A stretch of 64,000 nt of DNA, from contig CAVXNC010000001.1 in assembly GCA_963762865.1 (NCBI GenBank), positions 1-64,000 on the forward strand, given 5' to 3'. Positions 25,722 to 35,930 of this stretch are shown here, piece after piece. The first letter of the stretch is position 1; each line of letters opens with the position of its first letter. Position numbers and translations under genes: made by a program. Source of the stretch: DATHAP01 sp963762865 (lineage in GTDB: Bacteria > Actinomycetota > Actinomycetes > JACCUZ01). Under the pieces are notes generated by a model. That model had not been told where the DNA came from. It did no database searches and saw only the letters and a list, made by a program, of their open reading frames with translations.

Positions 25722-25750
25722 CTGAGGTACCTGAGCCGGAAATCTGAGGT
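25722..25750. repeat. CTGAG repeats upstream of the LuxR gene
   Basis: CTGAGGT occurs at 25722-25728 and 25744-25750, with CTGAG at 25731-25735, 36-64 bp upstream of the regulator's start. Such repeats may serve as LuxR-type or other operator sites. The rest of the 275-bp gap before fumC (25687-25961) shows nothing else I can name. Confidence 0.25.
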
Positions 25751-25961
25751 GGTCTGCCCCATGTGCCGCGCTGCGGCGTACCGCCATGATCATGGCCAGG
25801 GGAACGGGGAGCACGGGGGCGGTCGGTGCCCGACCACCGCAGGGGAGCGGTCGAGCACCGGGCCGTCGGGCGGCCGGGACGGGCTGGGGGGCCTGCACCG
25901 GCCGCCCTGCCGTGCGCCCCCCAGGAGTCCGTCGGGACGGCTCTGGGGTAGGACAGTCGCC

Positions 25962-27386
25962 ATGACTGATGCAACGACGGGCTCGGGATCCACCGAAGGC
26001 ACCGACGACTTCCGGCTCGAGCACGACTCGATGGGCGACGTGCGGGTCCCGCGCAGCGCGCTCTACCGGGCACAGACCCAACGAGCAGTGGAGAACTTCC
26101 CGGTCTCCGGGGTCCCGATCGAGCGGGCCCTGATCGGTGCGCTCGCCTCGGTCAAGGGCGCTGCGGCCGTGGTCAACGGCGAGCTCGGCGTGCTCGACGC
26201 GGACGTCGCCCGGGCCGTGCACGATGCCGCGGCCGAGGTCGCCCGTGGGCTGCACGACCGGCACTTCCCCATCGACGTCTTCCAGACCGGGTCGGGCACG
26301 TCGAGCAACATGAACGCCAACGAGGTCATCGCGACGCTGGCCCAGAACGGGCTCGGTCGCGACGTACACCCGAACGACCACGTCAACGCATCGCAGTCGT
26401 CCAACGACGTCTTCCCGACTGCGATCCACATCGCCGCCACGCGCGCCGTGGTGCGCGACCTGGTGCCGGCTCTGCGCCATCTCGAGGAGTCGCTGGCGCG
26501 CAAGGCCGCCGAGACCGCGACGGTGGTCAAGTCCGGACGCACCCACCTGATGGACGCGACGCCGGTGACGCTCGGGCAGGAGCTGGGTGGCTACGCGGCA
26601 CAGGTCGCGCGCGGCATCGAGCGGGTCGAGGGGACGCTCCCGCGGGTCGGGGAGCTGCCCCTCGGCGGCACCGCTGTGGGCACCGGGATCAACATGCCAC
26701 CGGGCTTCGCCGCCGCCGTGATCCAGCGGCTGGCCGACGACATGGGCCTGCCGCTGACCGAGGCCCGCGACCACTTCGAGGCACAGGGCGCGCGCGACGC
26801 CCTGGTCGAGCTCTCCGGACAGCTGCGCACGGTCGCGGTGTCGCTGACGAAGATCTGCAACGACATCCGCTGGATGGGCTCCGGCCCGCGCACCGGCCTG
26901 GCCGAGATCCGGCTGCCGGACCTGCAGCCCGGGTCGTCGATCATGCCGGGCAAGGTGAACCCGGTCATCCCCGAGGCGACGCTGATGGTGTGCGCACAGG
27001 TGGTCGGCAACGACGCGGCGGTGGCCTTCGCCGGGGCGTCCGGCGCGTTCGAGCTCAACGTGATGATGCCGGTGATGGCCCGCAACGTGCTCGAGTCGAT
27101 CCGGTTGCTGGCCAACGTCTCGCGGCTGCTCGCCGACCGGTGCGTCGACGGGATCGAGCCCGACGTCGAGCGGTGCCGGGAGTACGCCGAGTCGTCGCCC
27201 TCGGTGGTCACACCGTTGAACCGCTACATCGGGTACGAGGCCGCGGCCAAGGTCGCCAAGCAGTCGTTGGCGCAGCGCCGCACGATCCGCGAGGTGGTCG
27301 TGGAGCTCGGCTACGTCGAGCGGGGCGACCTCACCGAGCAGCAGCTCGACGAGGCCCTCGACGTGCTCCGCATGACCCGCCCCTGA
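25962..27386 (+). CDS. fumC: Class II fumarate hydratase
   Basis: Fumarase interconverts fumarate and malate in the TCA cycle; class II enzymes are iron-free tetramers. The 474-residue protein has FRLEHDSMGDVRVPRSALYR, QTGSGTSSNMNANEVIATLA, HPNDHVNASQSSNDVFPTAI (catalytic His) and the superfamily signature GSSIMPGKVNPVIPEATLMV (catalytic Ser loop). ATG 25962 begins a short acidic N-terminal extension (MTDATTGSGSTEGTDD). It sits close to glpX and phoH2, as in the conserved actinobacterial order. Confidence 0.97.
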   Translation: MTDATTGSGSTEGTDDFRLEHDSMGDVRVPRSALYRAQTQRAVENFPVSGVPIERALIGALASVKGAAAVVNGELGVLDADVARAVHDAAAEVARGLHDRHFPIDVFQTGSGTSSNMNANEVIATLAQNGLGRDVHPNDHVNASQSSNDVFPTAIHIAATRAVVRDLVPALRHLEESLARKAAETATVVKSGRTHLMDATPVTLGQELGGYAAQVARGIERVEGTLPRVGELPLGGTAVGTGINMPPGFAAAVIQRLADDMGLPLTEARDHFEAQGARDALVELSGQLRTVAVSLTKICNDIRWMGSGPRTGLAEIRLPDLQPGSSIMPGKVNPVIPEATLMVCAQVVGNDAAVAFAGASGAFELNVMMPVMARNVLESIRLLANVSRLLADRCVDGIEPDVERCREYAESSPSVVTPLNRYIGYEAAAKVAKQSLAQRRTIREVVVELGYVERGDLTEQQLDEALDVLRMTRP

Positions 27387-27403
27387 CAGCACGGGTCAGC
27401 CGG

Positions 27404-28027
27404 TCAGTACCAGCCCTGGGACCGGAACTCCGACCACGCGCCGCACGGCGTGCCGTAGCTGCTGCGGATGTAGGCCAGGCCCCACTGGATCTGCGTGGTG
27501 GGGTTGTCGGCCCAGTCGCTGCCGTAGGCACCCATCTTCGAGCCGGGCAGCGCCTGCGGGATGCCGTAGGCACCGGACGAGGGGTTCTGGGCGTGCACGT
27601 CCCAGCCGGACTCCCGCGACCACAGCGAGTCGAGGCAGGAGAACTGGTCCGCGCCCCAGCCGTACTGGCTGGCCGCGATGCCCGCCGCGATTCCCCGCGG
27701 GTCACCGCCGTAGGCGCGCGACCGCGATGCCTGCTCCTGACGCTCCTCGCGGGCCTCCCGGGCGGCCCGCTCATGCGCGATGCGGGCGGCGCGCGCCGCC
27801 TGGCGACGGTGCTTGCGCTTGATCTCGCGCAGCCGCTCGCCCGCCGGCTTGTCCGACCGCGCGACCGACGCCTCGGCCGGCAGGTCGGCGATCCTGGTCA
27901 CGGTCCGCTCGGGCGTCTCGGCACCCCACGCGCCGGCGTCGAGCGCAGCCACTCCGGTCAGCCCGGTCACTGCCACAGCCACCGTGGCGGCGGTAGCGGT
28001 TCCTCGGATCGATATCCGGTTCTTCAC
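27404..28027 (-). CDS. Secreted lytic transglycosylase-like protein
   Basis: A 207-residue exported cell-wall enzyme. The N-terminal MKNRISIRGTATAATVAVAV and VTGLTGVAALDAG form a signal peptide. A charged, Arg/Glu-rich helical linker follows (about residues 55-105: AGERLREIKRKHRRQAARAA). The C-terminal domain is lysozyme/transglycosylase-like, with catalytic Glu in LDSLWSRESGWDVHAQNPSS, then GAYGIPQALPGSKMGAYG, NPTTQIQWGLAYIRSSYGTP and two cysteines (FSCLDSL, TPCGAW). These enzymes trim peptidoglycan during growth. Convergent with fumC, 17 bp apart. Confidence 0.9.
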   Translation of the reverse strand: MKNRISIRGTATAATVAVAVTGLTGVAALDAGAWGAETPERTVTRIADLPAEASVARSDKPAGERLREIKRKHRRQAARAARIAHERAAREAREERQEQASRSRAYGGDPRGIAAGIAASQYGWGADQFSCLDSLWSRESGWDVHAQNPSSGAYGIPQALPGSKMGAYGSDWADNPTTQIQWGLAYIRSSYGTPCGAWSEFRSQGWY

Positions 28028-28098
28028 GTCATGGTCCTTCCGGCGTCGGCCGGCACCCTCATGCGGTTCCGGCAGGCGTCACCCCGGACTCGGGCTGA

Positions 28099-28132
28099 TC
28101 GCTGACGGTGGACGTGCTGGTTTCGTCAGCGA
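28099..28132 (-). other. Structured 5' leader of the transglycosylase gene
   Basis: TCGCTGACG (28099-28107) and CGTCAGCGA (28124-28132) form a perfect 9-bp stem with a 16-base loop, about 70-105 nt upstream of the start codon at 28027. The gap to the next gene's terminator is 330 bp, long for this window, and contains no open frame I trust. Cell-wall hydrolase genes in actinobacteria often have regulatory leaders, but I could not match this one to a riboswitch consensus. Confidence 0.35.
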
Positions 28133-28362
28133 GCGGCGCGGACCCCGGCGGGTGGATCCCGGCGCGATCGGCGCCGGCGGCTCGGGGCGGCGTGGGTGGC
28201 GACCGGTCCTCAGGTCACTCTGCGTCACAGATGGGTGACGGTCCCACGCGGGGTCTGTCCCATCGACCATGCCGCACCGACCGCCGGAAACCCAACTCCG
28301 GCAAGGGTGTCGTCCCTCACAGCACGCACAGCGACCGGCCGGACACGGCAGAGATCACAGAA

Positions 28363-28391
28363 GCGCCCGGTCACGCAATGTGACCGGGCGC
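28363..28391 (-). terminator. Strong rho-independent-type hairpin after phoH2
   Basis: GCGCCCGGTCAC (28363-28374) and GTGACCGGGCGC (28380-28391) form a perfect 12-bp stem with a 5-base loop. It begins 28 bp past the stop of the leftward gene at 28419. A T-run is absent, as usual at this GC content. Confidence 0.85.
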
Positions 28392-28418
28392 CCGGTGGTG
28401 GCCGGTGGCCAGCCGCCG

Positions 28419-29723
28419 TCAGGCCGGCAGGTCCTCCAGCAGCTCGGTGACCAGCGCTGCGATCGGGGAGCGCTCCGACCGGGTCAGCGTCACGTGCGCG
28501 AAGAGCGGGTGCCCCTTCAGGGCCTCGATCACGGCAGCGACCCCGTCGTGCCGGCCCACGCGCAGGTTGTCGCGCTGGGCGACGTCATGGGTCAGCACGA
28601 CCCGCGACCCCTGCCCGACCCGCGAGAGCACCGTCAGCAGCACGTTGCGCTCCAGCGACTGCGCCTCGTCGACGATGACGAACGCGTCGTGCAGCGACCG
28701 GCCGCGGATGTGCGTCAACGGCAGCACCTCGAGCATCCCGCGGTCCATGATCTCGTCGACCACGTCGCCGGTGACCAGGGCACCGAGGGTGTCGAAGACC
28801 GCCTGCGCCCAGGGGTTCATCTTCTCCGACTCGCTGCCCGGGAGGTATCCGAGGTCCTGTCCGCCGACGGCGTACAGCGGCCGGAAGACGACCACCTTGC
28901 GGTGCTGCCGGCGCTCCATGACCGCCTCGAGTCCGGCGCACAGCGCGAGCGCCGACTTGCCGGTGCCGGCGCGGCCGCCGAGCGACACGATGCCGACGTC
29001 GGGGTCGAGCAGGATCTCGAGCGCGACCCGCTGCTCCGCCGAGCGGCCGTGCAGCCCGAAGGCGTCGCGGTCGCCGCGGACCAGCCGCACCTGCTTCTCC
29101 GGCGTCACCCGTCCCAGGGCGCTGCCGCGCTCCGAGACGAGCACCAGCCCGGTGTGGCACGGCAGGTCGCGCGCCTCCACGAGGTCGGCGCGCTCTGACT
29201 CGTAGAGCGCGTCGACGAACTCCGCCGGCACCGAGACCTCGGCCATGCCGGTGAAGCCGGACTCGACGACGCCCTTGCCGCGGTACTCCTCCGCGGTCAG
29301 CCCGACCGACGACGCCTTGACCCGCATCGGCAGGTCCTTGCTCACCAGGGTCACGTCGGCACCCTCGGCCGCGAGGTTGCGCGCGACGGCGAGGATGCGC
29401 GAGTCGTTGTCACCCAGCCGGAATCCCGGGGGCAGGATCGACGCGTCGGTGTGGTTGAGCTCGACCCGCATCGTGCCGCCGAGGTCGCCGACCGGGATGG
29501 GCGCGTCGAGCCGGCCGTGCCGGACACGCAGGTCGTCGAGCAGCCGCAGGGCCTGGCGCGCGAAGTACCCCAGCTCCGGGTGCGCCCGCTTGCCCTCCAG
29601 CTCGATGATCACCACCACCGGCAGGACCACCTCGTGCTCGTCGAACCGCAGGACGGAGAGCGGATCGGCGAGCAGGACGCTGGTGTCGAGGACGAAGGTG
29701 CGCGGACGGGCGGCAGCTGCCAC
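28419..29723 (-). CDS. phoH2: PhoH2: PIN-domain and PhoH ATPase fusion
   Basis: A 434-residue protein joining an N-terminal PIN ribonuclease domain (RTFVLDTSVLLADPLSVLRF, VVIIELEGKRAHPELGYFAR, RLGDNDSRILAVARNLAAEG: the acidic catalytic residues) to a C-terminal PhoH ATPase. The ATPase has Walker A SLGGRAGTGKSALALCAGLE, Walker B DAFVIVDEAQSLERNVLLTV and VVLTHDVAQRDN. PhoH2 proteins unwind and cut RNA and behave like a toxin-related fusion in mycobacteria. GTG 29723 is the first in-frame start; its ribosome binding site is poor. A strong terminator follows. The 287 bp upstream, to uppS, show no gene. Confidence 0.93.
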   Translation of the reverse strand: MAAAARPRTFVLDTSVLLADPLSVLRFDEHEVVLPVVVIIELEGKRAHPELGYFARQALRLLDDLRVRHGRLDAPIPVGDLGGTMRVELNHTDASILPPGFRLGDNDSRILAVARNLAAEGADVTLVSKDLPMRVKASSVGLTAEEYRGKGVVESGFTGMAEVSVPAEFVDALYESERADLVEARDLPCHTGLVLVSERGSALGRVTPEKQVRLVRGDRDAFGLHGRSAEQRVALEILLDPDVGIVSLGGRAGTGKSALALCAGLEAVMERRQHRKVVVFRPLYAVGGQDLGYLPGSESEKMNPWAQAVFDTLGALVTGDVVDEIMDRGMLEVLPLTHIRGRSLHDAFVIVDEAQSLERNVLLTVLSRVGQGSRVVLTHDVAQRDNLRVGRHDGVAAVIEALKGHPLFAHVTLTRSERSPIAALVTELLEDLPA

Positions 29724-30010
29724 GGAGGGATCCCCTCAGGCTCGCACCCGGGCGTACGTCCGGAAGCAACCGGACCGGCACGGATGGGTGGTGATGACCG
29801 GGACCCGACCCTGGGGCCGAGCACCGGCCCCTCCCCCAGCGCCTTGGTGCAGCTCGCGCATCAGCACGGAGTGGGCCTCCCGAGCGTCCGGCGCGGATGC
29901 CGTCCGCCTCGTCGGACGGTACGCCGCGACGGCCGGTGTCCCGGGCCGACACGCGGGCGTTCACCCGGTCGTCACCCGGGTGGCGCTCACTCGCCGAAGC
30001 AACATCTCGG

Positions 30011-30766
30011 CTATTCGCCGAAGCGGCGCCCCCGTGCGGCGTAGGCGCGGATCGCCCGCAGGAAGTCCACCTTGCGGAAGTCCGGCCAGTAGGCCTCGCA
30101 GAAGTAGAACTCCGAGTGCGCGCTCTGCCACAGCAGGAAGCCCGACAGCCGCTGCTCGCCCGACGTGCGGATGACGAGGTCCGGGTCGGGCTGGCCCTTG
30201 GTGTAGAGGTGCTCGGCGATGTGCTCGACGTCGAGGAGCTGCGCCAGGTCCTCGATGGTGGTGCCCTTCGACGCGTGCTCCTGCAGCAGTGCCCGTACGG
30301 CGTCCGCGATCTCGCGGCGGCCCCCGTAGCCGACGGCCACGTTGACGTGCAGGCCCTGGACCCCGGACGTGCGGTCGGCGGCGTCCTTGAGCGAGCGAGC
30401 CGTGTCGGCGGGGAGCAGGTCCAGGGCACCGACGGGGTGCACCCGCCACCGGCCCGCGTCGGCGATGTCGTCGACCAGCCCCTCGATGATGGCCATCAGC
30501 GGCGTCAGCTCGGACGGCGGCCGGTTCAGGTTGTCGGTCGACAGCAGCCACAGCGTGACCACCTCGACCCCGACCTCCTCGCACCAGCCGAGCAGCTCCT
30601 GGACCTTGTCGGCGCCGGCCCGCCAGCCACGCGACTTGGGCGCCCCGGAGGCCTTGGCCCACCGCCGGTTGCCGTCGAGGATTACGCCGACGTGGCGCGG
30701 GATCTGGTCGCGGTCGAGTGCGGCCTCGAGGCGCCGGGCGTAGAAGCCGTACAGCAGGTCGCGCAC
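30011..30766 (-). CDS. uppS: Isoprenyl transferase (cis-prenyl diphosphate synthase)
   Basis: A 251-residue cis-prenyltransferase that condenses IPP onto an allylic diphosphate, for polyprenyl-phosphate carriers of cell-wall synthesis. Conserved motifs are HVGVILDGNRRWAKASG (catalytic Asp), GWRAGADKVQELLGWCEEVG, VTLWLLSTDNLNRPPSEL, DLVIRTSGEQRLSGFLLWQS and AHSEFYFCEAYWPDF. The neighbour is a hemolysin III gene, as at the M. tuberculosis Z-farnesyl diphosphate synthase locus (Rv1086). The product may therefore be the short-chain enzyme and not the C50/C55 synthase; chain length cannot be read here. GTG start at 30766. Confidence 0.92.
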   Translation of the reverse strand: MRDLLYGFYARRLEAALDRDQIPRHVGVILDGNRRWAKASGAPKSRGWRAGADKVQELLGWCEEVGVEVVTLWLLSTDNLNRPPSELTPLMAIIEGLVDDIADAGRWRVHPVGALDLLPADTARSLKDAADRTSGVQGLHVNVAVGYGGRREIADAVRALLQEHASKGTTIEDLAQLLDVEHIAEHLYTKGQPDPDLVIRTSGEQRLSGFLLWQSAHSEFYFCEAYWPDFRKVDFLRAIRAYAARGRRFGE

Positions 30767-30791
30767 GAGCAGCCACCCTAGTAGTCACCGA

Positions 30792-30821
30792 ACCTACCGG
30801 TAGGTAACTTACGGATCCGTA
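30792..30821. promoter_or_regulatory. Two palindromes in the divergent uppS/hemolysin III promoter
   Basis: ACCTACCGGTAGGT (30792-30805) and TACGGATCCGTA (30810-30821) are perfect dyads in the 70-bp gap between divergent genes. The region is AT-richer than its surroundings (TTACGG...TAGATT), so it is likely a shared promoter. The binding protein is unknown. Confidence 0.5.
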
Positions 30822-30836
30822 GATTACCGTGGGCGG

Positions 30837-31517
30837 ATGGCCCCCGACCCCCGCGCCGTCGTCGACGACCTCGAGAGCTTGGCCCGGTCGGTCAAGCCCA
30901 GGCTGCGCGGCTGGTTGCACGCCGGCACGTTCCCGGTGGCCGTGGCTGCCGGCATCGTGCTGGTAGTCCTCGCCGACGGCACGCGGGAGACGGTCGCCAA
31001 CGCCGTCTACGCCGCGAGCGCAGCCCTGCTCTTCGGCATCAGCGCGCTCTACCACCGCGGCAACTGGAGCCCCGAGACCGAGATGCTGCTCAAGCGCCTC
31101 GACCACTCCAACATCTTCCTGATCATCGCCGGGACGTACACGCCCTTCAGCCTCATCCTGCTGCGCGACCACGGCGGCACGATGCTGTTGTGGATCGTCT
31201 GGACGGCCGCGCTGGGCGGCATCGCGTTCCGGGTGCTCTGGGTCGGCGCGCCGAGGTGGCTCTACACGCCGGTCTATCTCGGCCTCGGCTGGGTCGCGGT
31301 GTTCTACCTCGGCGACCTGCTCGACTCCGGTGGAGCAGCGGTGGTCGCGCTGCTCGCGGTCGGCGGCCTGCTCTACAGCGTCGGCGGTGTCGTCTATGCC
31401 ATCAAGAAGCCGAACCCGTCACCTCGGTGGTTCGGCTTCCACGAGGTCTTCCACGCCCTGACCCTCGGGGCGTTCGCCGTGCACTACATCGCGGTGTCGC
31501 TCGCGACCTACTCCTGA
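30837..31517 (+). CDS. Hemolysin III family (TrhA/PAQR-like) membrane protein
   Basis: A 226-residue protein with seven predicted transmembrane helices. It has the family's metal-site motifs: an early GWLHAGTFPVAVAAGIVLV, LLFGISALYHRGNWSPETEM, LKRLDHSNIFLIIAGTYTPF, and the late FGFHEVFHALTLGAFAVHYI with the zinc-type His residues. Relatives are linked to membrane-energy homeostasis; the haemolysis name is historical. ATG 30837. Its 3' end overlaps the convergent gene by 10 bp. Confidence 0.93.
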   Translation: MAPDPRAVVDDLESLARSVKPRLRGWLHAGTFPVAVAAGIVLVVLADGTRETVANAVYAASAALLFGISALYHRGNWSPETEMLLKRLDHSNIFLIIAGTYTPFSLILLRDHGGTMLLWIVWTAALGGIAFRVLWVGAPRWLYTPVYLGLGWVAVFYLGDLLDSGGAAVVALLAVGGLLYSVGGVVYAIKKPNPSPRWFGFHEVFHALTLGAFAVHYIAVSLATYS

Positions 31518-32149
31518 GCCGGCGCGTCCTCGCCTGTGCTGTCGGGGCCCTTCGCCCGCACCCGCTCGACCTCTTCCATCGCCGAGCGCAGCTCGCGCAG
31601 CCACTCGTCGGCGTGCTGGCCGACCAGGCGCACCGACCAGGCCAGCGCCTCGGACCGCGACCGGGCCACGCCGGCGCCGACCAGGGTGTCGAGCACCTGG
31701 CGCTCGGGCTGCCGCAGCCGGGTCATCACCGGCACGGCGAGGTGGGTGAAGAGCACCCGCCGGTCGTCGACCTCGACACCCCAGGCGACCTTGCGGTCGA
31801 ACCGGTGCTCGGCCTCCCGCGCGATCGCCATCCGCTGCTCGCGGGTGCTCTCGCGGAACTGCCGGACCCGGCCGTCGGCCGCCGCGGCCCGCTCGGCTTC
31901 GCTGGCGCCGTCGGACAGCCGGGGCGCGGCGATGACGCCGACCACCGTGATCTCCTCGCGGTCGACCTGCACGTCGATCGCGATCGCGTCGCCGTCGCCG
32001 GCGAACCAGTCCTGCGGCAGCCGGCCGGTGAACCAGCCGCGCACCGCGCCGGTGAGGTCGGCGGCGTCGGTGCCTGCGGATTCCCCGGCCCCGTGGCCCT
32101 CGTGGGAGCCGTGCGGGCCGTGCCCGTGGGGGTGATGTCCTCGTGTCAT
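31508..32149 (-). CDS. Conserved hypothetical with His-rich N-terminus
   Basis: A 213-residue protein. The first 22 residues are MTRGHHPHGHGPHGSHEGHG and AG, nine histidines that could bind a transition metal. The middle has a beta-rich stretch (GDAIAIDVQVDREEITVVGV). The C-terminal half is helical, with a segment resembling ribbon-helix-helix proteins (ERQVLDTLVGAGVARSRSEA, LAWSVRLVGQHADEWLRELR). No cysteines. I do not recognise a named family. The start at ATG 32149 is supported by the coherent His-rich beginning, although its ribosome binding site is weak. Confidence 0.75.
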   Translation of the reverse strand: MTRGHHPHGHGPHGSHEGHGAGESAGTDAADLTGAVRGWFTGRLPQDWFAGDGDAIAIDVQVDREEITVVGVIAAPRLSDGASEAERAAAADGRVRQFRESTREQRMAIAREAEHRFDRKVAWGVEVDDRRVLFTHLAVPVMTRLRQPERQVLDTLVGAGVARSRSEALAWSVRLVGQHADEWLRELRSAMEEVERVRAKGPDSTGEDAPAQE

Positions 32150-32191
32150 GCAAGCATGATTACCCGATTACAACGCAACCGCCAGGGTCGT

Positions 32192-32430
32192 TCACCCAGG
32201 GCGGACGGCCCGCTCCAGCACCACGTAGGTCTCGTCGCCCACCGGGTGGGTCCCCGTCCGCGCGAAGACAGCCCCGGTCCCGCGGCCGACCAGGTCCGGC
32301 CGCATCCCGACACCGACGTCCACCAGCCGGCCGTCTGAGTCGTAGACCGACCACGGCCCGTCGTAGGTCCAGGTCGCGATCTCGTCCAGGTCGTCTTCGG
32401 TGAGGTCCCGGACCCGGTAGCCCTCTGCCG

Positions 32431-32434
<4 letters not shown>
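32192..32434 (-). pseudogene. Miniature GNAT-like acetyltransferase remnant
   Basis: An 80-residue reading starting at GTG 32434, overlapping the DUF255 stop as GTGA. It strings together pieces of a GNAT acetyltransferase: an N-terminal part (YRVRDLTEDDLDEIATWTYD, GPWSVYD), the acetyl-CoA-binding block (VDVGVGMRPDLVGRGTG, the R/Q-x-x-G-x-G/A loop) and a C-terminal end (RTGTHPVGDETYVVLERAV). Roughly half the usual ~160 residues are missing between these parts without a stop codon. It is in frame and coupled, so it may be translated, but the fold cannot be complete. In-frame deletions of a former full gene are the simplest reading. Confidence 0.6.
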
Positions 32435-34461
<2,027 letters not shown>

Positions 34462-34715
34462 AGCCTCACTCTCCCCTACGCCCACGGCCACGGCCCCGGA
34501 CCCCTCGGGGTCTCGCCCTCGGAACGAAAGGGCAAACGGGCGGCAAAGTCCTGCCGCCACGTCTTGTCGCTGTCGGTGATCGAGCGCACCGTCAGAGCAA
34601 CCGGAAGGCCTGGGGGGGCTGATGGCGCGCGACCGACCGTCCTGGCACGACGGCAGGAGCCGCGCCAAGGGGCGCCGCCCTGCCCGCCCGGGCGAGGTGA
34701 GCGCAGGAGGCCGCC

Positions 34716-35930
34716 ATGGGCAGGACGGCGAAGCAGAAGTACGCGCACGTCCCCGCTGTCGTCGTCGGCGTGCAGGTCCTCGAGACACGACTGGACGTCG
34801 CCCTGGCCCAGGGCCTCGGTCCGGACCAGCGGGCGGCCGCTGACGGGGTGCGCCGCCTGCTGCGCATGGCCGAGGATGCGGCGTACGGGATCTCCCCTCC
34901 GACCAACGCCTTCGGCCGGTGGTGGCGAGGCACCCTCGTCGAGTCGGCGTTCCAGAACCTGCACGCGGCGCGCGCGCAGATGGTCGACGTCTACGCCGAC
35001 GAGGAGATCGCGGCGGAGATCCCGGCGGCCTTGGCGAGGTCGCAGCAGGCGCTGCACGCGGGCGACCCGCGGCGGCTGATGAGCGAGGCGCTGACCAGGA
35101 TGGCCCTGGGGCAGCAGCGAGCGTTCCTGCGGCGCGCGATCGAGGACTCGTACGACGCGATGGACAGCCAGCACGAGCGGCTGCGCAACTTCCGCAACAT
35201 CATCCTGATGGCGGCGCTGTGCATCGTCGTGCTCGTGGGCGCGACCATCCTGATCGTCCGCGCCAACCCCACCTACATCCCCCTCTGCTTCCCGGCCAGC
35301 GGCGAGGGCACCGACGCCAACGCCAGCGCCTTCAACTGCCCGACCGGGAGCGACGTCAGCGCGTACCGCAGCAGCGACATCGTCGTGGTGGGGCTGCTCG
35401 GGCTGCTTGGCGGCGCACTTGCGGCCGCGGTCTCGATCCGGAACCTGCGCGGCACCTCGACGCCGTACGACGTGCCGGTGGCACTCGCTCTGCTGAAGGT
35501 CCCCCTCGGGGCGTTCACCGCGATCGTCGGCCTCGTCGCCCTCCAGGGCAGCTTCGTCCCTGGGCTGTCGGCTCTCGACTCGCAGCAGCAGATCCTCGCC
35601 TACGCCCTGGTGCTCGGCTACGCCCAGCAGGTCTTCACCTACACGCTCGACCGCAAGGCGCAGAGTCTTCTCGACGGCCTGCCGGCGAAGGACCCGACGG
35701 TCGCACCGAGCCAGACGAGCGACTCCCGACCGATGATCCCGCCGCCGGAGCCCGGCCCGGGACCCGGCGACGGGTTCCCCGAGGTACGGCAGCCCGGGGC
35801 GCCGCCGATGGAGGAGATAGACCTCCGGACGGATCTCGAGGTGCAGCCCGCCCCTCCCGACGTCGACGACGTCGTGCAGGACGATGGCAGCCGCCCGATG
35901 CCCAACGTCCCGGTCGGGGACCACCGCTGA
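34716..35930 (+). CDS. Multi-pass membrane protein of unknown function
   Basis: A 404-residue protein. Residues 1-165 are cytoplasmic-looking and helical (VVVGVQVLETRLDVALAQGL, AFQNLHAARAQMVDVYADEE). About four transmembrane segments follow: NIILMAALCIVVLVGATILI, then an external loop with two cysteines (PLCFPASGE, FNCPTG), IVVVGLLGLLGGALAAAVSI, VALALLKVPLGAFTAIVGLV and ILAYALVLGYAQQVFTYTL. The last 80 residues are a Pro/Asp-rich disordered tail. ATG 34716 has GGAGG nearby. I recognise no family. It is the first of three overlapping genes with a peptidoglycan hydrolase, so an envelope role is likely. Confidence 0.75.
   Translation: MGRTAKQKYAHVPAVVVGVQVLETRLDVALAQGLGPDQRAAADGVRRLLRMAEDAAYGISPPTNAFGRWWRGTLVESAFQNLHAARAQMVDVYADEEIAAEIPAALARSQQALHAGDPRRLMSEALTRMALGQQRAFLRRAIEDSYDAMDSQHERLRNFRNIILMAALCIVVLVGATILIVRANPTYIPLCFPASGEGTDANASAFNCPTGSDVSAYRSSDIVVVGLLGLLGGALAAAVSIRNLRGTSTPYDVPVALALLKVPLGAFTAIVGLVALQGSFVPGLSALDSQQQILAYALVLGYAQQVFTYTLDRKAQSLLDGLPAKDPTVAPSQTSDSRPMIPPPEPGPGPGDGFPEVRQPGAPPMEEIDLRTDLEVQPAPPDVDDVVQDDGSRPMPNVPVGDHR

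Noticed and set aside
28028..28362. c-di-AMP (ydaO-type) riboswitch upstream of the transglycosylase
   Set aside because: The gene type fits, but I could not find the conserved GGGGA...GGGUGAAUC-like cores in the right order. I describe only a structured leader.
29813..29831. GGGGCC...GGCCCC hairpin as the uppS terminator
   Set aside because: Short stem of 6 bp and about 180 nt past the uppS stop; too weak and distant to call.
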